Positions 1-5,396 of a DNA stretch of 5,396 bases are shown in pieces. Position numbers and translations under genes: made by a program. The stretch comes from Anaerolineae bacterium. Lineage in GTDB: Bacteria; Chloroflexota; Anaerolineae; Aggregatilineales; UBA3940. The DNA lies in assembly GCA_016926985.1 (NCBI GenBank), contig JAFGNO010000128.1:1-5396 (forward strand), in the 5' to 3' direction. A model generated the notes under the pieces. That model saw only the letters and a program-made list of their open reading frames with translations, did not search any database and was not told the origin of the DNA. Within the stretch, counting starts at the first letter, position 1; each line of letters begins with the position of its first letter.

Positions 1-313
1 GATGTTGTCGTTGATAGGCGGGATAGCTGAGAACGATAGGGAAATCATCCGCGAGAGCTACAAACTCAGTGCGCAGGATAATGAAACCTTATTGATTGAC
101 TGGCTTACCGAACTGCTGTATCTCGTGGAGGATCGCCATGCGCTGTTTACAAGCGTCCGGGTGGAGATGGTTGAAAACTGCGTGCTGCATGCCGCGGTGA
201 CGGCCCAGACAAGCAAGAATTTCACCAAGCATATCAAGGCGGTTACCTATCACGATCTGGCGATAAAGAAAATACCGGACGGTTATGAAGTAACCATTGT
301 TTTTGACGTATAG
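1..313 (+). CDS. Archease, RtcB-activating protein (5' truncated by the window edge)
   Basis: Archease is a small cytosolic metal-binding protein that speeds guanylylation of the RNA ligase RtcB and lets it turn over many times. The reading frame enters from upstream: codons are in phase from base 2. The Met at base 2 is probably internal, because the family is usually about 140 residues and only 103 are present, so roughly 35-40 N-terminal residues (including the N-terminal metal-binding Asp) are missing. Family marks in window numbering are a helix LLIDWLTELLYL at residues 30-41, the signature KAVTYHDL at 79-86, and a C-terminal Asp at 102 (VFDV), where the family has a conserved metal-ligand Asp. 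The gene ends in TAG, 25 bp before the rtcB start, and is very probably co-transcribed with it. The neighbouring RtcB makes the assignment strong. The true start and promoter lie outside the window. Confidence 0.93.
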   Translation, partial: MLSLIGGIAENDREIIRESYKLSAQDNETLLIDWLTELLYLVEDRHALFTSVRVEMVENCVLHAAVTAQTSKNFTKHIKAVTYHDLAIKKIPDGYEVTIVFDV

Positions 314-338
314 GGCAGTTTTTCCTGGAGATTAAGGG

Positions 339-1790
339 ATGAATAAACAGGATTTTACCCGCGTGGGCGATTATATCTGGGAGATTCCGGTCTCCTACCG
401 GGCTGATATGAACGTACCAGCCAGACTGTATGCCAGTGAAAAACTGCTCGAATCCGCGCTTGAAGATCAATCCGTTGAGCAGCTTGTCAACACGGCCACC
501 CTGCCCGGGCTGGTCCAGTACGCCCTTGCCATGCCCGATATCCATCAGGGTTATGGCTTTCCCATTGGTGGGGTGGTGGCTTCCAGGACCAAAGGAGGGG
601 TTATCTCTCCCGGAGGGGTGGGTTATGATATAAACTGCGGCGTCCGCGTGCTGGCTGGGCATCTGCTTTTTGATGAGGCTGAACCTCTCCTGTCTGTACT
701 GGCAACCCGTCTCTACCAGAACTGTCCCAGCGGCGTGGGTAAAGGCGGGAGCCGCCTCAAGATCAGCGAGAGCCAGTTTGATAAGCTGCTACATGAGGGA
801 TCGTCCTGGGCGCAGGCAAATGGGTATGCGCTCCCCGAAGACGTCGCACGGACAGAGGAGCAGGGACAGCTACGGCGATCTGATTCGGCCTGTGTCAGCA
901 AGCGAGCGTGGGATCGCGGAATCACGCAGGTGGGCACACTGGGAGCTGGCAACCATTTTATCGAGGTGGATGTTATTGAAGAGATTTTTGATGCTGAAGC
1001 GGCGCGGGTTATGGGGCTTCAGGAAGGGGCAATTGCCGTCCAGATCCACTGCGGCTCACGCGGGTTCGGGCACCAGATCTGCACCGATTATGTGCGAGCA
1101 TTTCAGAATGCCATATATAAATATGGCATCGATTTGCCTGACCGGCAGTTGATTTGCGCGCCATTTGATTCAGAAGAAGGACAGGATTATTTCAAGGCGA
1201 TGAATGCTGCCGCTAATTATGCCTTTGTGAATCGCCAGGTCCTGGCCCATTATGTCCGCGAGAGCTTTGAGCAGGCGCTGTCCGGAAAAGTCGATGACTG
1301 GCATCTCCATCAGGTGTATGATATTGCTCATAACATGGCTAAAGTCGAAACCCACCATGTTAGCGGAGAACAGGTTGAGGCTGTGGTGCATCGCAAAGGT
1401 GCAACCAGAGCTTTTGGCCCCGGTTTTGAGGGACTTCCTCAGGAATATCGCCCAATCGGGCAGCCTGTCCTTGTCCCCGGATCAATGGGAACAGCAAGCT
1501 GGATCCTGGTGGGGACAGAAGCCAGCATGGAGCAGACCTTCGGCAGTTCCTGCCACGGGGCTGGGCGCACCATGAGCCGCAGCAGGGCGAAAAAGACCAT
1601 TCGCGGAGACCAGCTGCGCCACGAACTGGAGGAAATCGGGATTAATGTCCGGGCGGGCAGTATGCCGGGTTTGGCGGAAGAGGCCCCGCAGGCTTATAAG
1701 GATGTTGATGAAGTGGTCAAGGTGGTGAGCAGCACCGGAATTGCGCGGAAAGTGGCCCGGCTGGTCCCGGTTGCGGTGATAAAGGGTTGA
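339..1790 (+). CDS. rtcB: RtcB, GTP-dependent RNA-splicing ligase (3'-phosphate / 2',3'-cyclic phosphate to 5'-OH)
   Basis: RtcB joins RNA 3'-phosphate or 2',3'-cyclic phosphate ends to 5'-OH ends, using GTP and Mn2+, through a guanylated histidine; it serves tRNA splicing and RNA repair in the cytosol. All key motifs are visible in the 483-residue product: MPDIHQGYGFPIGGV (65-79), SPGGVGYDINCGVR (90-103) with metal ligands D97 and C100, GAGNHF (202-207) with N205 and H206, HCGSRGFGHQ (237-246) with H237, HNMAKVETH (331-339) with H331, and SSCHGAGRTMSR (403-414) with the presumed GMP-accepting H406. These sit two or three residues from their Pyrococcus counterparts (D95, C98, H203, H234, H329, H404). 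The length also matches the roughly 480-residue archaeal form rather than the roughly 408-residue E. coli one. The ATG has a GGAG eight bases upstream (327-330). It lies directly behind archease, its known partner. No residue is missing, so it should be active. Confidence 0.98.
   Translation: MNKQDFTRVGDYIWEIPVSYRADMNVPARLYASEKLLESALEDQSVEQLVNTATLPGLVQYALAMPDIHQGYGFPIGGVVASRTKGGVISPGGVGYDINCGVRVLAGHLLFDEAEPLLSVLATRLYQNCPSGVGKGGSRLKISESQFDKLLHEGSSWAQANGYALPEDVARTEEQGQLRRSDSACVSKRAWDRGITQVGTLGAGNHFIEVDVIEEIFDAEAARVMGLQEGAIAVQIHCGSRGFGHQICTDYVRAFQNAIYKYGIDLPDRQLICAPFDSEEGQDYFKAMNAAANYAFVNRQVLAHYVRESFEQALSGKVDDWHLHQVYDIAHNMAKVETHHVSGEQVEAVVHRKGATRAFGPGFEGLPQEYRPIGQPVLVPGSMGTASWILVGTEASMEQTFGSSCHGAGRTMSRSRAKKTIRGDQLRHELEEIGINVRAGSMPGLAEEAPQAYKDVDEVVKVVSSTGIARKVARLVPVAVIKG
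1108..1129. repeat. Perfect 9-bp inverted repeat inside rtcB
   Basis: ATGCCATAT (1108-1116) and ATATGGCAT (1121-1129) are exact reverse complements separated by the four bases ATAA. On the mRNA this would form an AU-rich hairpin within the rtcB coding sequence, over the codons for residues around 258-263 (AIYKYG). No T-tract follows, so it is not an intrinsic terminator. It may simply result from codon choice. Confidence 0.5.
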
Positions 1791-1798
1791 CCTGTAAT

Positions 1799-1827
1799 TT
1801 GACACACCTTGCTTGTGATGCGATAAC
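1799..1827 (+). promoter_or_regulatory. Near-consensus sigma70-type promoter with extended -10
   Basis: A perfect -35 hexamer TTGACA (1799-1804) is followed by a 17-bp spacer and GATAAC (1822-1827; four of six matches to TATAAT). The -10 is preceded by TG at 1819-1820, which makes it an extended -10. Transcription would start near 1834, giving a leader of about 28 nt that carries the AAGGAG of the next gene. The site lies entirely in the 71-bp gap after rtcB, so the downstream gene need not depend on the archease-rtcB transcript. No clear operator was seen; CCTGTAA occurs at 1791-1797 and again at 1846-1852, flanking the promoter, possibly by chance. Confidence 0.7.
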
Positions 1828-1850
1828 AGAGCACATAACTAAAATCCTGT

Positions 1851-1856
1851 AAGGAG
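1851..1856 (+). promoter_or_regulatory. Strong Shine-Dalgarno that fixes the start of the M23 protein
   Basis: AAGGAG lies five bases before the ATG at 1862. Reading upstream in the same frame, TAA at 1850-1852 closes the frame four codons before the ATG. No longer N-terminus, and hence no upstream signal peptide, is possible. Confidence 0.85.
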
Positions 1857-1861
1857 TTCCT

Positions 1862-3667
1862 ATGGCTACGCCCTACGATGGAAAAGTCTTTATCTGGCAC
1901 TGGACTGGCAGCGCGATTGGCGAGGCGACCATTGACGATGTCGCCAATACTCTAAAAACCTATTCCCCGGTTACCAACGGTGTATTCATCAAAACCAGCG
2001 ACGCCGCAGACTGGCAGGGGCGTTATGATACCAAGGCGTCGATGGAGATCAACGGCCCTTCTGATATTGCCAGATGGGTGAATACCCTCGCCCCTCATGG
2101 GTTGGAGGTGCATGCCTGGTGTGTGATCAAAGGCATCAATATCAGCGGCGAGATTTCAAAAATCGTCCAGGCCGCACAGGTGCCGGGGTTACGTTCGATG
2201 ATCCTGGACGTGGAACCCTATGATGGTTACTGGGAAGGCGACCCGGAAGACGTTGTCACCCTGATGAGCGGAGTCCGCAATGCGCTTGGGCATGATTTTC
2301 ATATTGGCATCAGCATTGACCCGCGCCGCCACTGGTACAATTCGATCCACCCCCAGTCCTGGCGCCCGTATGTGAACAGCGTTCATCCTCAGTGTTACTG
2401 GGGTGAGATGGGCCGCACGCCAGAAGATATACTCACCGAAACCTATGTCACCTGGGGAACTTATGGCCTGCCCATCTACCCGGTTTTGCAGGGATACGGC
2501 GTCTCTTCAGACAGCATCCGCGAGGCGCAGGATATCGCCCGCAGCGTTCGTGGGGCAACCGGTCTGTCCTATTTCCGCCTGGGCGTGATTGGGCCCATTG
2601 AGTTCGCGGCAATTAACGAAGAAAAGGTTGACACTGAGGTGGGTCCGGACTCTGTGTGGCGTCGGTATGGCTGGGAAAAGGTGCTCGCTCCCGGCGAATC
2701 AGGGTATATGGACGGCTCTCACACCGGACAGCCAAGCAGCCAGGCTTTTTCAGAGTTTACCAGCGTCCGGGGACATCCCATCAAATGGACTGCCACCCGT
2801 GCGGACCGCGATACTGTCTGGGCGCTGTGGCGCCCTAACCTGCCAGCGCGGGGTATCTATGAAGTGTCGGTATTTATTCCAGGCCAGCACGCCACCTCCC
2901 TGGTGGCCCGCTATCATATCCATGGGATTGCCGGTGTGGGCACGGAACTGCTTGTCCGGCTCAACCAGGCCCGCTATTACGATCAGTGGGTGCCGCTGGT
3001 TGTCTATGAGTTTGAAGATGTGGCAGATGGGGCGCAGGTCAACCTGACCGACCTGACCGGGGAGACAGGTAAAGAGATCGCTTTCTCGGCAGTGCGCTGG
3101 CGGCAGGTGCTTGAGGAAATCCAGCCCGGTGAGCGGATCGGATTCGATTCTCCTGTTGGCACGCCGGAAGAACGCCTGAGCGACCAGATATGGCCGGGGA
3201 CCTGGTTTGATGCGACCGGCTATGCCACACTTTATACGCCAAGCGGCCAATACCACACCGGCGCAGACCTGAACAACAACCAGCCCACCTGGGACGCTGA
3301 CAAACTGGCGCCTGTATATTCAATTGCCAACGGTGTGGTGACCTTTTCTGCGCGAGGTGGTGCTTCCTGGGGAAATCTTATCATCATCCGGCATGATGCT
3401 CTCCCGGACGGGACAGTGGTATGGAGCCGCTACGGGCATGTGATCAACATGCTGGTGCGGGAGGGAGATCGCGTTGAACGCGGGCAGCAGATTTCCCAGA
3501 TTGGCAATGCCGAGGGAGCTTTCCCTTATCATTTGCACTTTGATATCGTGAAAACCGATATCCTGGAACAGAATCCCAGCCACTGGCCTGGCTCCAACCT
3601 GGATGAGGTGTTCCGACACTATGCTGAGCCACGCCAGTTTATCATCAACAACCGATCATCCAGATAG
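1862..3667 (+). CDS. Three-domain putative cell-wall hydrolase: TIM-barrel GH-like, golvesin-like beta-sandwich, M23 endopeptidase
   Basis: I do not recognise a named gene for this 601-residue protein. Residues about 5-255 look like a complete TIM barrel, with eight hydrophobic strands near 8-13, 40-46, 82-88, 112-118, 147-153, 171-179, 205-211 and 234-240. Strand 4 ends in LDVE (D116, E118), the acidic pair typical of glycoside-hydrolase barrels; strand 5 ends in SIDPR. Residues about 265-417 resemble the golvesin/xanthan-lyase carbohydrate-binding fold (RGIYEVSVFIPG at 330-341, RLNQ at 366-369, closing AFSAVRWRQ at 407-415). Residues about 440-590 are an M23 (LytM) domain with H465 and D469 (HTGAD), H526 (RYGHV), and H557/H559 (HLHFD), so the zinc site and catalytic His are intact. 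M23 enzymes cut peptidoglycan cross-bridge peptides. There is no signal peptide or membrane segment, which is odd for such an enzyme. It has its own promoter and a strong SD. The M23 call is firm; the barrel's substrate is unknown. Confidence 0.88.
   Translation: MATPYDGKVFIWHWTGSAIGEATIDDVANTLKTYSPVTNGVFIKTSDAADWQGRYDTKASMEINGPSDIARWVNTLAPHGLEVHAWCVIKGINISGEISKIVQAAQVPGLRSMILDVEPYDGYWEGDPEDVVTLMSGVRNALGHDFHIGISIDPRRHWYNSIHPQSWRPYVNSVHPQCYWGEMGRTPEDILTETYVTWGTYGLPIYPVLQGYGVSSDSIREAQDIARSVRGATGLSYFRLGVIGPIEFAAINEEKVDTEVGPDSVWRRYGWEKVLAPGESGYMDGSHTGQPSSQAFSEFTSVRGHPIKWTATRADRDTVWALWRPNLPARGIYEVSVFIPGQHATSLVARYHIHGIAGVGTELLVRLNQARYYDQWVPLVVYEFEDVADGAQVNLTDLTGETGKEIAFSAVRWRQVLEEIQPGERIGFDSPVGTPEERLSDQIWPGTWFDATGYATLYTPSGQYHTGADLNNNQPTWDADKLAPVYSIANGVVTFSARGGASWGNLIIIRHDALPDGTVVWSRYGHVINMLVREGDRVERGQQISQIGNAEGAFPYHLHFDIVKTDILEQNPSHWPGSNLDEVFRHYAEPRQFIINNRSSR
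3042..3059 (+). repeat. Two-copy 9-bp tandem repeat in the golvesin-like domain
   Basis: ACCTGACCG occurs twice head to tail (3042-3050, 3051-3059). It keeps the frame and yields the peptide repeat LTD-LTG in a loop of the beta-sandwich (residues about 395-400). It looks like a small slippage duplication. Confidence 0.6.
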
Positions 3668-3727
3668 GAGGGACCGGCGGGGACAGGGATATTCACCTTG
3701 GTCAGATGGAACCAACCAGTTATATCG

Positions 3728-3736
3728 TGCTATACT
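3728..3736 (+). promoter_or_regulatory. Candidate extended -10 promoter for the M1 peptidase gene
   Basis: TG (3728-3729), one base, then TATACT (3731-3736; five of six matches to TATAAT) forms an extended -10 element. No good -35 lies 17 bp upstream, which extended -10 promoters tolerate. The start point would be near 3743, about 19 nt before the TTG start codon and still upstream of the SD. A weaker overlapping alternative is TTGGTC (3698-3703), 17 bp, TATATC (3721-3726). Confidence 0.45.
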
Positions 3737-3754
3737 CCCAACACAGACTGGGAG
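3735..3754 (+). promoter_or_regulatory. Small hairpin that could mask the Shine-Dalgarno on read-through mRNA
   Basis: CTCCCA (3735-3740) pairs perfectly with TGGGAG (3749-3754) across an eight-base loop. The 3' arm contains most of the SD for the gene starting at 3762. The 5' arm overlaps the -10 and lies upstream of the expected start point, so only transcripts arriving from the upstream gene would carry the full hairpin. A regulatory role is inference. Confidence 0.35.
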
Positions 3755-3756
3755 GA
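3750..3756 (+). promoter_or_regulatory. Shine-Dalgarno that selects a TTG start for the M1 lipoprotein
   Basis: GGGAGGA is a near-perfect anti-SD match. GGAGG at 3751-3755 lies six bases before TTG at 3762-3764, and that codon is followed directly by the N-terminus of a lipoprotein signal. The ATG codons further upstream in this frame (3603, 3621) lie inside the preceding gene and would put a hydrophilic 50-residue extension before the signal. Confidence 0.75.
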
Positions 3757-3761
3757 AGCTT

Positions 3762-5312
3762 TTGTTACGCATCACTATCCTTTTTGAACGGCTGGCAGTC
3801 GCAGCGATCAGCCTCATTATAGTTTCAGGTTGTGCACAATCTGGTGGGGCGACATCCGAGGCTGTTCTGGCTACTGCAACGCCGTTTGCGCTCCAGACAG
3901 CCAGTGTCATCACACCTACGCCGGGATCAAATGCCGCTCTCCCATCTTCCACTCCTGTCCCACCGCGGATTGACCCGGCAGTTGCCGCATCGCTTCCCTC
4001 AGTCACGCTGGATGTTATCCTGCATTATGATGACCGCTGGATGCAGGTTGCCCAGCGCGTTGAAATCCAGAACCTGTCCCCGGACAACTGGAACGAGGTT
4101 GTTTTTAGCGTCCCGGTGAATATGGATGACGGCGCATTTTATCTGGACAACGTGACGGTAACAATCGGGGGGATTGAAACCAGCGTTTATCCGTATTTTC
4201 CCTCCGGGAACAACATTTTGACGGTCGTGCTTCCTCAGATCATCTATCCCGGTGATACATTACTCGTCGATTTCTCATTCAACGTGGTGATCCAGCCGGT
4301 GGCCAAAACCGCCGAGCCTCCCGTCGGGCTGACTGGCTGGACCAACGAAGTCATCCAGGCTGGCGAATGGTATCCCGCCCTGGTGCCCTATCTTGAGGGG
4401 GAAGGCTGGCTGACCTGGTGGTATCACCCAGTGGGCGACCCATTTGTCTATGCGCAGGCCAATTATAACCTGACGATCACTACCGACAGTGCGATCACGG
4501 TTGCCAGCGGTGGGTTTGTCGAGGTAGAGGATGGCGCAGAAGGCAACAGCATCTGGCATTTCGCCATGCAGGGGGGACGCGGCATCGCCTTCTTCGCCAG
4601 CAATATGTACGAGACAGCGGTTGATGAGGCAAATGGCATACCGGTGACCAGCTATTATTTTCCTGATCATGCAGAAGCCGGACAGACAGCATTGCAGGTA
4701 GCAGTTGAGTCCCTTGAGCTCTATGAGCAGTTATATGGCCAATACCCTTATACTGATCTGGCTGTTGTGGAGAACGGGTTTGCCGGAGGAATGGAATACT
4801 CCGGGCTGATTTCGCTCAGTGATTTTGTCTACCACACCTATCCCGGGCAGGCACCATCAGTGCTGCATGCTTTGACCTCGCATGAAGTAGCCCACCAGTG
4901 GTGGTATGGCTCGGTGGGCAACGACCAGGTTCATGAGCCGTGGCTTGACGAGTCGCTGGCTTTCTACTCGGAGCTCCTGTATTTTGAGGAGTATTACCCC
5001 GACCTGATCGACTGGTGGTGGGAAGTCCAGGTCTGGCAGTATGGGGTAACAACCGATGTCGATTTGTCAATCTATGACTTTGGGCATACGTCAAATTATG
5101 TAGTTGCCGTGTATGGAAGCTCAGCGCAGTTCCTCCACGATCTGCGCTCCCTGATGGGTGAGAACGATTTCTTTGCCTTTCTAAGCGACTACTATGCGTC
5201 GAATCAATGGAGCTTTGTCACGGCGGATGATTTTTTTGCTGCCGTCAGGAGTCATACGGACGAGGACCTCACCTCACTTTTGACCACCTATTTTGTCAAC
5301 CCCGATCATTGA
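3762..5312 (+). CDS. M1-family zinc metallopeptidase, predicted lipoprotein (TTG start)
   Basis: Started at TTG 3762 the product has 516 residues. Residues 1-24 are a lipoprotein signal: a short basic start, a hydrophobic stretch to about residue 20, and the lipobox VSGC with acylated C24. A Thr/Pro/Ala-rich linker (about 30-70) follows, typical of surface lipoproteins. Residues about 80-290 look like the M1 N-terminal beta-sandwich. The thermolysin-like catalytic domain follows, with GGMEY (342-346, the GxMEN-type exopeptidase motif with Tyr in place of Asn), HEVAH (374-378) and WLDES, placing E397 exactly 18 residues after the second His, as in M1 zinc sites. Y451 (VYGSS) is the probable transition-state Tyr. 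The C-terminal HEAT-like domain of long aminopeptidases is absent. It should trim peptides at the cell surface; the substrate is unknown. It lies 94 bp after the M23 gene with its own candidate promoter. An ATG at 3603 would give 569 residues, but this is unlikely. Confidence 0.93.
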   Translation: MLRITILFERLAVAAISLIIVSGCAQSGGATSEAVLATATPFALQTASVITPTPGSNAALPSSTPVPPRIDPAVAASLPSVTLDVILHYDDRWMQVAQRVEIQNLSPDNWNEVVFSVPVNMDDGAFYLDNVTVTIGGIETSVYPYFPSGNNILTVVLPQIIYPGDTLLVDFSFNVVIQPVAKTAEPPVGLTGWTNEVIQAGEWYPALVPYLEGEGWLTWWYHPVGDPFVYAQANYNLTITTDSAITVASGGFVEVEDGAEGNSIWHFAMQGGRGIAFFASNMYETAVDEANGIPVTSYYFPDHAEAGQTALQVAVESLELYEQLYGQYPYTDLAVVENGFAGGMEYSGLISLSDFVYHTYPGQAPSVLHALTSHEVAHQWWYGSVGNDQVHEPWLDESLAFYSELLYFEEYYPDLIDWWWEVQVWQYGVTTDVDLSIYDFGHTSNYVVAVYGSSAQFLHDLRSLMGENDFFAFLSDYYASNQWSFVTADDFFAAVRSHTDEDLTSLLTTYFVNPDH

Positions 5313-5396
5313 CTCCCCTGAAAAAAGGTCAGCCGAAATAGGGTAAAATAGAGAAAGCGAATAAATCCAAACATAGAGCGAGAAAGCGCATGTTCC
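5313..5396 (+). other. A-rich intergenic tail, possible promoter for the next gene
   Basis: These 84 bases after the M1 stop are non-coding as far as seen and noticeably A-rich compared with the genes. TAAAAT (5344-5349) resembles a -10 with five of six matches, but no convincing -35 lies upstream. GAGAAAGCG occurs twice, at 5351-5359 and 5380-5388. An ATG at 5390 could begin another gene, but only two codons are visible and its SD would be weak. No GC-rich hairpin plus T-tract is present, so no intrinsic terminator for the M1 gene is seen here. Confidence 0.35.

Noticed and set aside
2..4. ATG at base 2 as the true start of archease.
   Set aside because: The product would be only 103 residues and would lack the conserved N-terminal part of the fold; it is more likely an internal Met of a gene cut by the window edge.
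670..1152. A 160-codon open frame on the + strand inside rtcB.
   Set aside because: It lies wholly within rtcB, whose frame carries every catalytic motif. The alternative product is rich in Arg and Ser with no recognisable domain, as expected of a frame shadow.
2750..3256. A 168-codon open frame on the - strand inside the M23 gene, and similar ones at 243-662 and 4275-4670.
   Set aside because: They are antisense to well-supported genes, show no family motif and have no convincing SD.
3470..3482. CGCGTT-G-AACGCG near-palindrome in the M23 domain as a protein-binding site.
   Set aside because: It is short, lies deep in coding sequence for DRVERGQ, a usual M23 stretch, and is easily explained by codon choice.
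1862..3667. The M23 protein as evidence of a prophage or tailocin.
   Set aside because: No holin, tail, capsid, integrase or attachment site is seen, and the flanking genes are ordinary chromosomal genes.
3666..3708. AGGAGGG at 3666-3672 as an SD for a small ORF starting at ATG 3706.
   Set aside because: The spacing of more than 30 bases is far too long, and the 38-codon frame overlaps the M1 start without any recognisable feature.
3698..3715. TTGGT/ACCAA inverted repeat as a terminator of the M23 gene.
   Set aside because: The stem is only 5 bp with an eight-base loop and no T-tract follows.
3603..3761. ATG starts at 3603 and 3621 that would extend the M1 peptidase to 569 or 563 residues.
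   Set aside because: They overlap the end of the M23 gene, and the added residues are hydrophilic and precede the lipoprotein signal. The TTG at 3762 has a near-perfect SD and fits the signal peptide exactly.

Overview
The window reads as bacterial chromosome of moderate GC, most likely from the phylum Chloroflexota (Anaerolineae-like). That assignment is an inference. It rests on the Thr/Pro/Ala-rich linker after a lipoprotein signal in the last gene, on a golvesin-like/M23 envelope protein, and on an archease-RtcB pair with a long, archaeal-length RtcB. No rRNA, tRNA, CRISPR array, insertion sequence or phage structural gene is visible.

Layout: four genes, all on the + strand, fill nearly the whole window. 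(1) The 3' two-thirds of an archease gene (1-313). (2) 25 bp later, rtcB (339-1790), the RNA ligase that archease activates. These two form an RNA repair / tRNA splicing operon. (3) After a 71-bp gap with a near-consensus promoter, a 601-residue three-domain protein (1862-3667): a TIM-barrel glycoside-hydrolase-like domain, a golvesin/xanthan-lyase-type beta-sandwich, and an M23 zinc endopeptidase with all catalytic residues. It has no signal peptide. (4) After a 94-bp gap with an extended -10 promoter and an SD-bearing hairpin, an M1-family zinc metallopeptidase lipoprotein (3762-5312). It is best started at a TTG codon rather than at the longer overlapping ATG. The last 84 bp are A-rich and non-coding, and may hold the promoter of the next gene.

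Functionally the window splits in two. The left half is intracellular RNA end-healing and ligation: archease helps RtcB form its guanylylated intermediate. The right half is envelope-related hydrolysis: a putative peptidoglycan/polysaccharide-active protein and a surface-anchored peptidase. The promoter at 1799-1827 separates the halves transcriptionally, so shared orientation is not good evidence of shared function. The most unusual item is the M23 protein: it has intact peptidoglycan-hydrolase chemistry and carbohydrate-type domains, but an in-frame stop just upstream of its start rules out a longer N-terminus with a leader.
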